DNA from: CADEED01 sp963839685
GTDB taxonomy: Bacteria; Pseudomonadota; Gammaproteobacteria; Steroidobacterales; Steroidobacteraceae
Direction: 5' to 3'
DNA: 64,000 nucleotides
Assembly: GCA_963839685.1 (NCBI GenBank)
Contig: CAWIVS010000001.1
Span: 1-64,000 of the forward strand
Part shown: one piece after another, positions 17,623-26,774 of the stretch
How positions within the stretch are numbered: the first letter of the stretch is position 1
How the letters are laid out: every line of letters starts with the position of its first letter
Made by a program: the position numbers and the translations under genes
The notes under the pieces: model-generated
The model's database searches: none
Told to the model about the DNA's origin: nothing
What the model saw: the letters and a program-made list of their open reading frames with translations, nothing else

Positions 17623-19158
17623 ATGAGCGCCGCGGACCCGGCGGCCAGCGCATCCGGTTTCGCGCTCGCCGCGGCGCCGGAGATGGGCGTGCCGAGCGCC
17701 ACCGGCGTCGACGCACGGGTCGTGCTCGCCGGCCCGGGCGCGCGCGCCATTGCGTTCGCGCTCGACTGGGTGATCCGCACCTGCCTGTCACTGGCATACC
17801 TGATGGTCGCCGCGTGGGCCATGTTTGGCGACCTCAACTTCGAAGTTCCGCCCGAGCGGGAAACGCTGTGGCTACTCACCGGCCAGGTGCCAGCCGCGGT
17901 GATCTATTTCCTGTACCACCTGGTGCTCGAAACGCTCATGGCGGGCCGAACGCCCGGCAAACGAATGATCGGCTTGCGCGTGCTCACGCCCGAGGGTGTC
18001 GTGCCGAGCGTCGGTGCGCTCGTCACGCGCAATGTGTTTCGCATCATCGACTCGCTGCCCGTCCTGTACATCGTGGGTCTGCTGTTCGTGATGTTCGGCA
18101 GGCGGCATTTGCGCCTCGGCGATCTGGCCGCCGGCACGGTGCTCGCGCTGGAACGCGCGCCCTTCCTGGAAAAACTCGCGCGACAGCGCCGCAACGCCGA
18201 CGACACCTGGCACGAAGTGCACCAGCGGGCCGCGCTGCTCAATCGACGCAGCGACGCTGACGTGAACGGGGCGCTCGCGGTCGTCGATGACTATCGTCGC
18301 GCCGCGCACAGTCTCGCCGCGAGCCGGCCTGCGAACGCCGCCGCCGCCAGCGCGCCCGGCGGAGAATATCTCGAAGCCACGTACGCCGATCTGCACGACA
18401 TCATCCACCGTCCCGCGCGGCGATTCTGGCGGGTCTTGTGGTCGCTGCTGCGCGACCAGGTGCCGGCCGCGGTGCGCCTCATGCGAGTCCACCTGCTCGC
18501 CGTCACCCTGCTGTTCGTGACCTCGGCAGTCGCCGGATCCTGGCTGGTGTACAGCTTCCCGGACCTCATCGGCATGTTTGTCAGTCCGGACCTGATCGCC
18601 ACCGTCGAACGCGGCGACTTGTGGACCGACGGCCTGTTGAACGTCACCCCCTCGGCGGTGATGTCGGTGCAACTTCTGACCAACAACATTGTGGTGTCGG
18701 TGTTCGCCTATTGTTCCGGCATCGTCTTTGGGCTGGGCACCTTCTACCTCGTCGGTCTCAACGGTCTTTCACTCGGCGCCATCTTCGCTTTCACGGGGCA
18801 GCACGGACTCGCCGGCCGGCTGTTCGACTTCGTGGTCGCACACGGCTGCGTGGAGCTGTCGTGCATCTGCATCGCCGGTGCGGCGGGTTCCATGCTTGGC
18901 GAAGCACTGGTGCGCCCGGGCGCGCTGACGCGCAGCGAAGCGTTCCGCCGCGCCGCGCGCGAAGGCCTGCGCGTGTTGTTCGTCGTCACGCTGCTGCTCT
19001 TCATCTGCGGCTTCATCGAGGGCTACATTTCTCCCGATCCCGAAGTACCGCGCTGGGCGCGCGTGACCATCGGCGTGGGTTACTGGCTGTTCATGCTGTC
19101 GCTGCTGCGCGGTTATGTCTTCGGGCGCAGCCGTGGCGGCCAGGCAATCGATGACTGA
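17623..19158 (+). CDS. RDD-domain / SpoIIM-type membrane protein fusion
   Basis: A 511-residue inner-membrane protein made of two families usually encoded separately. Residues 30-180 form an RDD domain with Arg near the first helix (GARAIAFALDWVIRTC) and the GRTPGKRMIGLRV / DLAAGT motifs. A hydrophilic linker covers about 185-290. Residues 295-500 are a stage II sporulation protein M-like (SpoIIM, DUF95) domain with several membrane segments (NNIVVSVFAYCSGIVFGLGT, FVVAHGCVELSCICIAGAAG). In many bacteria separate RDD and SpoIIM genes sit next to MoxR/DUF58/DUF4129 genes, exactly the genes facing this one. A shared envelope function is likely but not defined. Confidence 0.85.
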   Translation: MSAADPAASASGFALAAAPEMGVPSATGVDARVVLAGPGARAIAFALDWVIRTCLSLAYLMVAAWAMFGDLNFEVPPERETLWLLTGQVPAAVIYFLYHLVLETLMAGRTPGKRMIGLRVLTPEGVVPSVGALVTRNVFRIIDSLPVLYIVGLLFVMFGRRHLRLGDLAAGTVLALERAPFLEKLARQRRNADDTWHEVHQRAALLNRRSDADVNGALAVVDDYRRAAHSLAASRPANAAAASAPGGEYLEATYADLHDIIHRPARRFWRVLWSLLRDQVPAAVRLMRVHLLAVTLLFVTSAVAGSWLVYSFPDLIGMFVSPDLIATVERGDLWTDGLLNVTPSAVMSVQLLTNNIVVSVFAYCSGIVFGLGTFYLVGLNGLSLGAIFAFTGQHGLAGRLFDFVVAHGCVELSCICIAGAAGSMLGEALVRPGALTRSEAFRRAAREGLRVLFVVTLLLFICGFIEGYISPDPEVPRWARVTIGVGYWLFMLSLLRGYVFGRSRGGQAIDD

Positions 19159-19170
19159 AGCCCAAGGGAC

Positions 19171-20469
19171 CTAGACGCGCTTTCTTCGGCGCAGCTGCAG
19201 GTAGGCATCGAACACAGCCCGGTCGAGCGTGTCGTCCGGTTCGTTGAGCACCACGACACCCTGCTGGCGCAGTTGCGCCACCTGCTGCTGCGCGCGCTGC
19301 CGGTGTTCGCGGGCGGCGATCGTGACCGCCGGATCGCGCCACCCGATGGCGGCGGCCTCCGCGAGCTGCGCAATCTCCGCCGCATGCGGCGCGGCGACGA
19401 CCGGCATGTGGCGCGGCACCAGCGCCTTCAGCGCCTGCATGAGTTGCGTGTTGCGCCCCGGCTCGGCGAGATCGGTGAGCCACACCACCAGGCCGCGATG
19501 TCGCAGCATGCGTCGCACCTGGATGGCGGCGGCAACCGGATCCGGCTCGCCGCGATCGGCGTGCAGCATCTCGAGCGTACGTCGCAGCCGCGTCACCGCA
19601 CGCATGCCGCGATCCGGCAGGCAGGCGCCCAGCGTGCGCTCCGCGTACACCAGCAATCCGACGCGATCCTCCACCGATACGGCATGTTCGGCGAGGCGTG
19701 CGGCCACATTCGCGTACAGTCCCAGTCGATCGAGATCTCCGGCACGCACGCGGCTGGCACGGCTCGCATCGACGACGATGAGAATCTCGAGGTGCTGTGC
19801 CTCGCTGTATTCGCGTGACACCAGCGCGCCGCGGCGCGCGGTCGCCTTCCAGTCGATACGCGAGAGTGCGTCACCACTGCTGTAATCGCGCAACTGCAGC
19901 AGTTCGACGCCGGCACCCGGCAGGCGCCGCGGCGTCTCGCCAGCCGACTCACCGGCGATCGGGCGCGCGCCACGCGGCAGGCTGTCGGGTGACACCACGA
20001 ACGACTGACCCTGAGGCAGCGAACGCGACCACCACGCGAGCGAGAATCGCCCCAACACGCGCGCCGGTACATCCGTGAATTGCCCCGTGCCCAGTCGCAG
20101 TGGCAGCAAGTTGATCGAATCGCGCAGCTCAGCGTCGGGCGGCAGGCCGACCTCCCGCACCTCGTCCGTCTGGCGGATCTCGGGCGGCAGCACGCGCGCG
20201 TACTGGATTCTCAGCTCACGGGCGCGATTGTGTTCGAAGGCGAACGCGCCCGCGGCCGCCTTGCCCAGCTTGAGCCGCGACTCGACGTGCATGTGCACCG
20301 CGAGCCGCGTACCGCGCTGGTACCAGGCCTCGAGCGCAAGGCCGGCAAGCAGCATGAAAGCGGGAAACAACCAGGCGGTAGCGAATGCCGGCTCGTCCGA
20401 CCAGGTGCCGGCCACCCCTAACAAGGCCGTCAGCACGATGAACAGGTAGCCGCGGATCGCGAAGTGCAC
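19171..20469 (-). CDS. DUF58 domain protein (vWA-like)
   Basis: A 432-residue protein with two N-terminal membrane segments (residues 7-50), a beta-rich middle, and the DUF58 core GVELLQLRDYSSGDALSRID followed by WKATARRGALVSREY. After this comes a von Willebrand A-like fold with LEILIVVDASRASRV. It is the standard partner of the MoxR ATPase encoded 26 bases upstream, and this pair is proposed in the literature to act as a chaperone-like system in the envelope. It converges on the RDD-SpoIIM gene with a 12-base gap. Confidence 0.9.
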   Translation of the reverse strand: MHFAIRGYLFIVLTALLGVAGTWSDEPAFATAWLFPAFMLLAGLALEAWYQRGTRLAVHMHVESRLKLGKAAAGAFAFEHNRARELRIQYARVLPPEIRQTDEVREVGLPPDAELRDSINLLPLRLGTGQFTDVPARVLGRFSLAWWSRSLPQGQSFVVSPDSLPRGARPIAGESAGETPRRLPGAGVELLQLRDYSSGDALSRIDWKATARRGALVSREYSEAQHLEILIVVDASRASRVRAGDLDRLGLYANVAARLAEHAVSVEDRVGLLVYAERTLGACLPDRGMRAVTRLRRTLEMLHADRGEPDPVAAAIQVRRMLRHRGLVVWLTDLAEPGRNTQLMQALKALVPRHMPVVAAPHAAEIAQLAEAAAIGWRDPAVTIAAREHRQRAQQQVAQLRQQGVVVLNEPDDTLDRAVFDAYLQLRRRKRV

Positions 20470-20495
20470 CTGGAACCTCTACGCCGCGGCTTCCA

Positions 20496-21446
20496 TCAGC
20501 GCGGCACCGGGGTTGCTTCGAGGATCGCACCCACCACGCCGAGATCGGTATCACCATCGAGCGCCGCCTCGGGTTTCAGCACCAGGCGATGCGCCAGCAC
20601 CCAGCGGGCTACCGCCTGGACGTCGTCGGGAGCGACGAAGTCAACACTGCGCAGTCCGGCGTGCACGCGCGCGGCGCGCAATAACGCCAGGGCGCCACGC
20701 GTCGAAAGACCGAGCGCCACGCGGGGATGCTCGCGCGTGGCGCGCGCCAGGTCGAGCACGTAGTCCGACAGCGCCTCCGATACGTGCAGCGCGCTCGCCG
20801 CGGCGCGCGCCTGGTGCAGCAGCACGCGGTCGATGCCGCCGATGTCGCTCGGGATCGGATCGCGTGCCTCGAGTTCGGTGCCATAACGCTTGAGGATCTC
20901 GCCTTCGGAAGCGCGCTCCGGGTAGCTCATGTCGATGCGCAACATGAAGCGGTCGAGCTGCGACTCCGGCAGTGGATAGGTCCCCTCGAAGTCGCGCGGA
21001 TTCTGCGTGGCCAGTACCAGGAAGTCCTCGGGCAGTGCGTAGTGATCGCGCTCCGAGGAGACCTGGCGCTCCTCCATGGCTTCGAGCAGCGCCGACTGTG
21101 TCTTGGGGCCGGTGCGATTGATCTCGTCGACCAGCAATACGTCGGCGAACAGCGGGCCGCGCCGGAACACGAAGTCGTTCTTCGAGGAATCGAACACGTG
21201 GGTGCCGACGATGTCGCTCGGCATGAGATCGGCCGTGCCCTGCACGCGCTTGAATTCACCGCCCAGCACCCGCGCCAGGGTCTTCGCCAGCAGGGTTTTG
21301 CCGAGACCGGGCGGACCCTGCACCAGCACGTGCCCGCGGGCGAGCAGCGCGATGCACAAGGCCCGCACCACGTCCTCGGCGCCGACGATGACTCGCGCCA
21401 GCTCGCGTTGCACGGATTGTTCGAAAGTTGCGACCGTCGTATTCAT
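20496..21446 (-). CDS. MoxR-family AAA+ ATPase
   Basis: A 316-residue AAA+ ATPase. Walker A is GPPGLGKTLLAKTLA, Walker B is LLVDEINRTGPKTQSALLEAMEE, and sensor regions FLVLATQNPRDFEGTYPLPE and LDRFMLRIDMSYPER are intact. The C-terminal lid ends ILEATPVPR. The start overlaps the stop of the DUF4350 gene by four bases (ATGA), so the two are translationally coupled. It likely works with the DUF58 protein downstream. Confidence 0.95.
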   Translation of the reverse strand: MNTTVATFEQSVQRELARVIVGAEDVVRALCIALLARGHVLVQGPPGLGKTLLAKTLARVLGGEFKRVQGTADLMPSDIVGTHVFDSSKNDFVFRRGPLFADVLLVDEINRTGPKTQSALLEAMEERQVSSERDHYALPEDFLVLATQNPRDFEGTYPLPESQLDRFMLRIDMSYPERASEGEILKRYGTELEARDPIPSDIGGIDRVLLHQARAAASALHVSEALSDYVLDLARATREHPRVALGLSTRGALALLRAARVHAGLRSVDFVAPDDVQAVARWVLAHRLVLKPEAALDGDTDLGVVGAILEATPVPR

Positions 21447-22804
21447 GTTTTGAGTCGTCGCTCCAGGTTGTCGAGAAGATTCTGCAGGGATACCAGCGGC
21501 AGATTGCGCATCGCGTGTGCATCGGCGTACCAGGTTTTCAGCTGATCGAGTTCCTGCGGCAGTATCGCCGCGTGGTGCTCGAGCCAGTGCCAGAGTTCCC
21601 CGCGATTGGCGCCGTGCAATCCATTCACTCCGCGGGTGGCGCGCGCCACGCCGTCAAAGAAATGATCGTACAGTCGCAATGCCTGCTGCCACGGCGCAAC
21701 GGTGCGCGCGATCAACCCGCCGGCATGTCGCACCAGCGCGGCTTCCGACGGGTCGTGCCGCTCGATGGCTGGCGCACGCAGCCGCGTGCCGCCGAGCACC
21801 CACGCCAGCCACAGGGCGAGCGCAATGAAAATGGTCTTGTACAGGCGCGGATCGCGGTAGAAACGCACCGGATCGTAACTCGCCGCCAGGCCCTGGCGCA
21901 GGTCGTCGAACAGCACGACACCATCGGACGCAACGCAGGTGCTCACGATGTTGGACATGAGCAGCGCATTGTCGTCGTTCCCCAGCGCGCGGTTGGTGAA
22001 CAGGCTGCCGGAGGCGGAGAGCAGGATGCGCCCGGCCCCCACGCGTTGCTCGAAGAGTGCGCCCTCGCCATCATCGGCGCGCGCCAGTGTCAGCACGAAG
22101 TTGTCGTAAGGCATGCGCAACGACCATTCTGCGGGCTTGTAGTCGGTTTCCATGGCCAGCGTGCGCACGCCTTCGAGCAGCGCGTGCGGCCCGGTGACCG
22201 TCAGCACGATCTTTTCGGGCGGCGACCACTCGTCGGTGAATGGTGTCACTTCCTCGATTTCGTCTTCGTCTTCCTGGTCCTCATCCTGTTTGCGGTCGCG
22301 CTCGTCGGTTTCGCGCACGCGCTGCGCCAGCGGCGTGGGATCCAGGCGCGCTTCGCGCCCGTCGCTCGTCTCGAACTCGAGCGCCGTCAGCGACTCGACC
22401 TCGACCACCGTTCCCGACTCGCGCCCCACCGCCCAACCCGGCTGGTCGAGCAACGCGGCGTTGATCAGCAGCGTATTTCCACGCCGCACCCACTTGTCGA
22501 GCGCGCCGAACTCGTCGGTGCGAAACACCTCCATACCGGGCAGCGTGAGAATCAGCAGGTTGCCGCGCGGCGGGACGTCGAGATCCGCAAGCGCGGTGTA
22601 ACGCTCGCGCCAGGAGCGCACTCCGACCCGCGAGCGCTGCAGCCATTCGGCGAGGCCGGCGTAGCCATTGCCGCGGCGTTCGGCACTGGTGGGACGCGCG
22701 GTGTCGGCATCGGGGTCGAGTGAAGGCGCGGGCCGCAGCCACAATCCATAGAACGCCACGAGCGCCGCGAGCGCCAGCAGGAATGTGATGCCGCGTTCGT
22801 GCAT
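21443..22804 (-). CDS. DUF4350 domain membrane protein
   Basis: A 453-residue protein with an N-terminal membrane segment (residues 5-24), a large extracytoplasmic domain containing the DUF4350 signature region (LLILTLPGMEVFRTDEFGAL, WVRRGNTLLINA), an acidic loop (QDEDQEDEDEIEE), and a second membrane segment near residue 345 (TIFIALALWLAWVLGGT). The start at 22804 forms a one-base TGATG overlap with the upstream stop. It belongs to the common DUF4129-DUF4350-MoxR-DUF58 operon; its biochemical role is not known. Confidence 0.85.
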   Translation of the reverse strand: MHERGITFLLALAALVAFYGLWLRPAPSLDPDADTARPTSAERRGNGYAGLAEWLQRSRVGVRSWRERYTALADLDVPPRGNLLILTLPGMEVFRTDEFGALDKWVRRGNTLLINAALLDQPGWAVGRESGTVVEVESLTALEFETSDGREARLDPTPLAQRVRETDERDRKQDEDQEDEDEIEEVTPFTDEWSPPEKIVLTVTGPHALLEGVRTLAMETDYKPAEWSLRMPYDNFVLTLARADDGEGALFEQRVGAGRILLSASGSLFTNRALGNDDNALLMSNIVSTCVASDGVVLFDDLRQGLAASYDPVRFYRDPRLYKTIFIALALWLAWVLGGTRLRAPAIERHDPSEAALVRHAGGLIARTVAPWQQALRLYDHFFDGVARATRGVNGLHGANRGELWHWLEHHAAILPQELDQLKTWYADAHAMRNLPLVSLQNLLDNLERRLKT

Positions 22805-23736
22805 CAGCGCCGCTCCGCCGCAAGTCGTGCGAATTTGCCGAGCAGCTCGCGCGCGCTGGCGACCGCGCCTTCGATGTCCTCGTCGTCCGGCTGCAGCGGC
22901 GCGTAGCGCACCTGCTCGGCAGTGCTGGCGATACGCGCGAGCTCGGCGCGCTCTGCCTCCGAGTCGAGTCTTGCGCGCCGCGCGATCGCTCCTGCCGGCA
23001 GACCGTCGGCGGCTGGCAGTCGATGCGCCCGGGTCAGCGCCTCGCCCAACAATCTGAGCATCATGCCGGGCCGTTCGCTGGGCGGAGCGGCAAACACATC
23101 CGTGAGCATCAGGCGCCGACGCCATTCGGCGGCCGGACTGGAACGACGTTGCTCGCGGCGCGCGCCACCCAGCAGGCCGGCCGCGCGCAGTTCCGCCCAG
23201 ATGACGAACACCACCAGCGCCATGACCAGCGCGTAACCGGCATAGGTAATGGCCTGCGCGATTCCCTCGCTGGTCCTGAATTGCCGGCTCCACTGTTCGA
23301 GCCAGCCGGGTTCATCGTCGTCCTTGCGATTCTCGAATTTCTCCTGGAGCCAGCGTTTGAAGCGCTCCCAACGGGAAGCACCTTGCTGGCCCTGCTCGCC
23401 GAGCTCGGCCAGCACCGGCGCGAGCGACTTCTGGTCCGGCGCGACGCGGCGCTCGCCGGGATCGCCGGCATGCCTGACGAGCTCGGCAAGCGCGCGCAGG
23501 CTGTCCGCGGAGATCTCCTCGTTCCGTTCCCCGAGAGTGCTGGGCAGGAGGTCCCGCCACGGCGCTTTCTCGAGCGCCGGTATCAATTCAGGGCAACGGC
23601 GCGCAACACGCTCGGTGCCAATGTCGACGCGCGGATCCAGGCGCGCGCGGCAGGCGTCGATCACGCGCAGCGCCGCATCCTCCGCACCCGCCGCCGAGGC
23701 GAACAACAGTCCCGCCAGCAGCAACAGACGCTTCAC
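22804..23736 (-). CDS. DUF4129 domain protein
   Basis: A 310-residue protein with a signal peptide (residues 1-18, ending ASAAGA), a charged extracytoplasmic part, one membrane segment (YAGYALVMALVVFVIWAEL) and a cytoplasmic C-terminal DUF4129 region (AHRLPAADGLPAGAIARRA and beyond). The GTG start at 23736 overlaps the previous stop as GTGA. A predicted part of the MoxR/DUF58 envelope operon; no catalytic function is known. Confidence 0.82.
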   Translation of the reverse strand: MKRLLLLAGLLFASAAGAEDAALRVIDACRARLDPRVDIGTERVARRCPELIPALEKAPWRDLLPSTLGERNEEISADSLRALAELVRHAGDPGERRVAPDQKSLAPVLAELGEQGQQGASRWERFKRWLQEKFENRKDDDEPGWLEQWSRQFRTSEGIAQAITYAGYALVMALVVFVIWAELRAAGLLGGARREQRRSSPAAEWRRRLMLTDVFAAPPSERPGMMLRLLGEALTRAHRLPAADGLPAGAIARRARLDSEAERAELARIASTAEQVRYAPLQPDDEDIEGAVASARELLGKFARLAAERR

Positions 23737-24611
23737 AAGAACACCGTGCGTCGTTCCTGTTCCCGCAGCCTCAGGTCCTGGTAGGCGACGATCAGCACCG
23801 CCAGTATGAATGGCACGCCTAGCGCGCCCACCACCAGCGTGAGCATCATTCGCGCGGTGGAGATGAGGAACAGGTCGGCGCGGCCGAGAATCGGCGACAG
23901 CATTGCGACCAGCAACAACGACAGCACGTAGAACACCATGACGATGCAGGTCGTCGCAATGATCGCTCCCACCATGCGCCACGAGCGGCGCCGGGAAATC
24001 CGCACCGCCCAGGCGATTGCCGAGAAAGGCCCGAATCGATCGCACCAGAAGGCGGGCAGCGCCACGATGAACAGGGCCGTGGGCCATACCAGTGGGACGG
24101 CAACCACGAACAGCGCCTCGCCGGGCAACATGCTGGTGAACATCGGGCCGAGACCAAACAACAACAGCGGAAAGCCAAGGGCGCCGATCGTGGCGATGAT
24201 GGCGGTCGGCCAGCGTCGCACCGCGGTCCGGACTTCGGCGCGGAAACTGGGTCGCTCACCCTGCGACAGCGCATACAGCCGCAACGTGATCATGCCGAAC
24301 AAGGCAACGTCGAGCAGCATTGAAACCAGCAGTGCCACCTGGCTCTCGGTGATCCCCGGCACGGCGACGCCGCCACCTCCGAGCGCACTGCCAAACACCG
24401 GGATTCGAAAGCCGTCCTCGTGGAAAGTCGAAATCAGCGTGGGCAGCTCCAGCACCAGCACCGCGATGCCCGAGTAAGGCAGGCAGCGCAACAGGCCCGC
24501 ACGGAACAGTCGGAATGCCGCATCCAGCACCTCCGCGATCATCAGCGGCCGCGGCAGCGGCAGCAGGCCGTTCGGTGCTGACAAGGAGGGCGCGCGGCTC
24601 ATGCGGGGCAT
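23733..24611 (-). CDS. Multi-pass membrane protein of the MoxR/DUF58 operon
   Basis: About 292 residues with six or so hydrophobic segments and an N-terminal amphipathic stretch (LMIAEVLDAAFRLFRAGLL), typical of the poorly described membrane proteins that open DUF4129-MoxR-DUF58 operons. It ends YQDLRLREQERRTVFL. ATGs at 24611 and 24602 are both possible; neither has a clear Shine-Dalgarno. It is first in the operon and divergent from prmC with a 39-base gap. Function unknown. Confidence 0.7.
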   Translation of the reverse strand: MPRMSRAPSLSAPNGLLPLPRPLMIAEVLDAAFRLFRAGLLRCLPYSGIAVLVLELPTLISTFHEDGFRIPVFGSALGGGGVAVPGITESQVALLVSMLLDVALFGMITLRLYALSQGERPSFRAEVRTAVRRWPTAIIATIGALGFPLLLFGLGPMFTSMLPGEALFVVAVPLVWPTALFIVALPAFWCDRFGPFSAIAWAVRISRRRSWRMVGAIIATTCIVMVFYVLSLLLVAMLSPILGRADLFLISTARMMLTLVVGALGVPFILAVLIVAYQDLRLREQERRTVFL

Positions 24612-24650
24612 GATACCGATGCCGGGTGGAACTCGTATCATCGCTGCCCG

Positions 24651-25484
24651 ATGACGGACTACCCCGACAGTGATCGCCTGCTGGCGCAAGCGGAGCTCGC
24701 AATCGAACGCCGCGATGCCGAGATCCTGCTCGCCCATGCCTGGGCGCTGACCCGTGCCCAGCTGCTGGCGCGCGCCCGGGAACCGGTGCCCGCGGATGTC
24801 GTCGCACGCTTCTCCGAGAGTTGTGCGCGTCGCGCAGCGGGCGTGCCGGTGGCCTATCTTCTGGGACGGCGCGAGTTCTGGTCGCTACCGTTCGAAGTCT
24901 CACCGGCGGCGCTGGTGCCGCGCCCGGAGACCGAGTTGCTGGTGGAACGCGTATTGCACCGCGTGCATGTACCGCTGGCGGAGGTCGCCGACCTCGGCAC
25001 CGGCTCCGGCGCCATTGCCATCGCCATCGCGCATGAACGGCCCGCGTGGCGCGTGACGGCAACCGATTCCTCTGCGGCCGCGCTCGAACTGGCGCAGCGC
25101 AATGCACAGCGCCTGGCGAATGGACGCATCGAATTCCTGTCCGGCGACTGGTACTCCCCGCTGGCCGCCCGCCGCTTCGACGCCGTTGCCAGCAATCCGC
25201 CATACATTGCGTCGGACGATCCCGCCCTGCACGACGACGGCGTGCGGCACGAACCCCGCTGTGCGCTGTCACCTGGCGCGGATGCCCTGAGTGCGCTTGC
25301 CATACTTGTCAATGGAGCCCCATACCACCTCAAACCCGGCGGCTGGCTGGTGCTGGAACATGGCGCAGCCCAGGGGCCCGCAGTGCGCGCGACGCTTGTC
25401 GCGCGCGGGTTCGCTCACGTAACCTCGCACCGCGATCTCGCCGGCCACGAGCGCGTTTCCGAAGCCCAATGGCCCTCCTCCTGA
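24651..25484 (+). CDS. prmC: Release factor glutamine methyltransferase
   Basis: A 277-residue SAM-dependent N5-glutamine methyltransferase that modifies the GGQ glutamine of RF1 and RF2. An N-terminal helical domain (residues 1-80) precedes PVAYLLGRREFW and LVPRPETELLVE, then the SAM loop DLGTGSGAIAIAIA and the substrate motif SNPPYIA. It is followed 13 bases later by ppiB. Unlike in many gammaproteobacteria it is not next to prfA. Confidence 0.95.
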   Translation: MTDYPDSDRLLAQAELAIERRDAEILLAHAWALTRAQLLARAREPVPADVVARFSESCARRAAGVPVAYLLGRREFWSLPFEVSPAALVPRPETELLVERVLHRVHVPLAEVADLGTGSGAIAIAIAHERPAWRVTATDSSAAALELAQRNAQRLANGRIEFLSGDWYSPLAARRFDAVASNPPYIASDDPALHDDGVRHEPRCALSPGADALSALAILVNGAPYHLKPGGWLVLEHGAAQGPAVRATLVARGFAHVTSHRDLAGHERVSEAQWPSS

Positions 25485-25497
25485 AGGTACATCTCCC

Positions 25498-25989
25498 ATG
25501 CTCGTTTTTGAAACCACGCTCGGCACCATCGAGGTCGAGTTGTTCGAGAAGGAAGCTCCCGTGTCCAGCGCGAACTTCCTGAGCTACGTCGACGACGGCT
25601 TCTTCGACGGCCTTATTTTTCATCGCGTCATGCCAGGGTTCATGATCCAGGGCGGCGGCTTCGAGCCGGGCATGAAGCAGAAAAAGACCAATGCGCCGAT
25701 CAAGAACGAAGCGACCAACGGCCTGAAGAACAAACGCGGCACGCTGGCGATGGCGCGCACCAACGACATCAACAGCGCCACGGCACAGTTCTTCATCAAC
25801 CTGGTGGACAATGGTTTTCTCGACCATGCCGGCCAGGGAAATTATGGCTACGCGGTGTTCGGCAAGGTCAGTGCGGGCATGGACGTGGTCGACAAGATCG
25901 CCAAGGTGGCCACCACCAATCGCGCGGGCCACCAGAACGTGCCGGCCGCGGACGTCGTCATCACCAAGGCATCCCGCAAGCCGGCGTGA
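25498..25989 (+). CDS. ppiB: Peptidyl-prolyl cis-trans isomerase B (cyclophilin)
   Basis: A 163-residue cytoplasmic cyclophilin with no signal peptide. Key residues are visible: FHRVMPGFMIQGG (catalytic Arg and Phe region), AMARTNDINSATAQFFIN, and the FLDHAGQGNYGYAVFGKV stretch of short bacterial PpiB proteins. AGG spacing before the ATG is good. Its stop overlaps the mtgA GTG start by four bases (GTGA). Confidence 0.94.
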   Translation: MLVFETTLGTIEVELFEKEAPVSSANFLSYVDDGFFDGLIFHRVMPGFMIQGGGFEPGMKQKKTNAPIKNEATNGLKNKRGTLAMARTNDINSATAQFFINLVDNGFLDHAGQGNYGYAVFGKVSAGMDVVDKIAKVATTNRAGHQNVPAADVVITKASRKPA

Positions 25990-26774
25990 AGAAGAGTTGG
26001 CGGCGGCGACTGGTGCGATGGTTCGCCATCGGCACGGTCGCCGTTTTTCTCGCCACCGCGCTGCCGGTCGTGGCCATGCGCTGGATGGACCCGTGGTACA
26101 GCGCCTTCATGCTGGACGCGGCGCTCGATGCCTCGCGCCGCGGTCGAACTAACTACCGTACCGACTACCGCTGGGCGGATCTCGAGCAGATTTCACCGCA
26201 CGCGGCCGTGGCGGTCATCGCCGCCGAGGACCAGTTCTTCCCGTTCCACACCGGCTTCGATTTCAGGTCGATCCGCGAGGCGATACGCACCAACGAGAAA
26301 CAGGCGGCGCGCAAGCGACCGCGCGTGCGCGGCGCGAGCACCATATCGCAGCAGGTCGCCAAGAACCTGTTCCTGTGGCCGGGGCGCAGTTACCTTCGCA
26401 AGGGGCTCGAGGCGTATTTCACGCTGCTCATCGAGCTCACCTGGCCGAAGGAGCGCATCCTCGAGGTGTATCTCAACGTCGCGCAGTTCGGCGACGGCGT
26501 GTATGGCGTCGAGGCGGCGGCGCAGCGTTTCTATCGAGTGCCGGCCGCACGCCTTGGCCGATACGAGGCCGCGACCATGGCCGCGGTCCTGCCCAATCCG
26601 ATCACGTTGCGCGCGCAGGCCCCCTCGCCCTACGTGATCAAGCGCCGGGATTTCATCCTCGACCAGATGCGCCGGCTCGGCGGTCCCAACTACCTGGACG
26701 AACTGGAGAATCCGACGGCGCCACCCCGCACCTCGCCCGGCCGCAAGGCGGCGTCGAAGCGAAAGACTAGTTGA
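25986..26774 (+). CDS. mtgA: Monofunctional peptidoglycan glycosyltransferase
   Basis: A 262-residue GT51 enzyme that polymerises lipid II without crosslinking. Residues 10-35 are the membrane anchor. Catalytic motifs are AAEDQFFPFHTGFDF, GASTISQQVAKNLFLW, KGLEAYFTLLIELTWPKERI and EVYLNVAQFGDGVYG. The C-terminus is a basic tail (GRKAASKRKTS). The GTG start is coupled to ppiB. It converges on hslO with an 8-base overlap at the 3' ends. Confidence 0.95.
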   Translation: MKKSWRRRLVRWFAIGTVAVFLATALPVVAMRWMDPWYSAFMLDAALDASRRGRTNYRTDYRWADLEQISPHAAVAVIAAEDQFFPFHTGFDFRSIREAIRTNEKQAARKRPRVRGASTISQQVAKNLFLWPGRSYLRKGLEAYFTLLIELTWPKERILEVYLNVAQFGDGVYGVEAAAQRFYRVPAARLGRYEAATMAAVLPNPITLRAQAPSPYVIKRRDFILDQMRRLGGPNYLDELENPTAPPRTSPGRKAASKRKTS

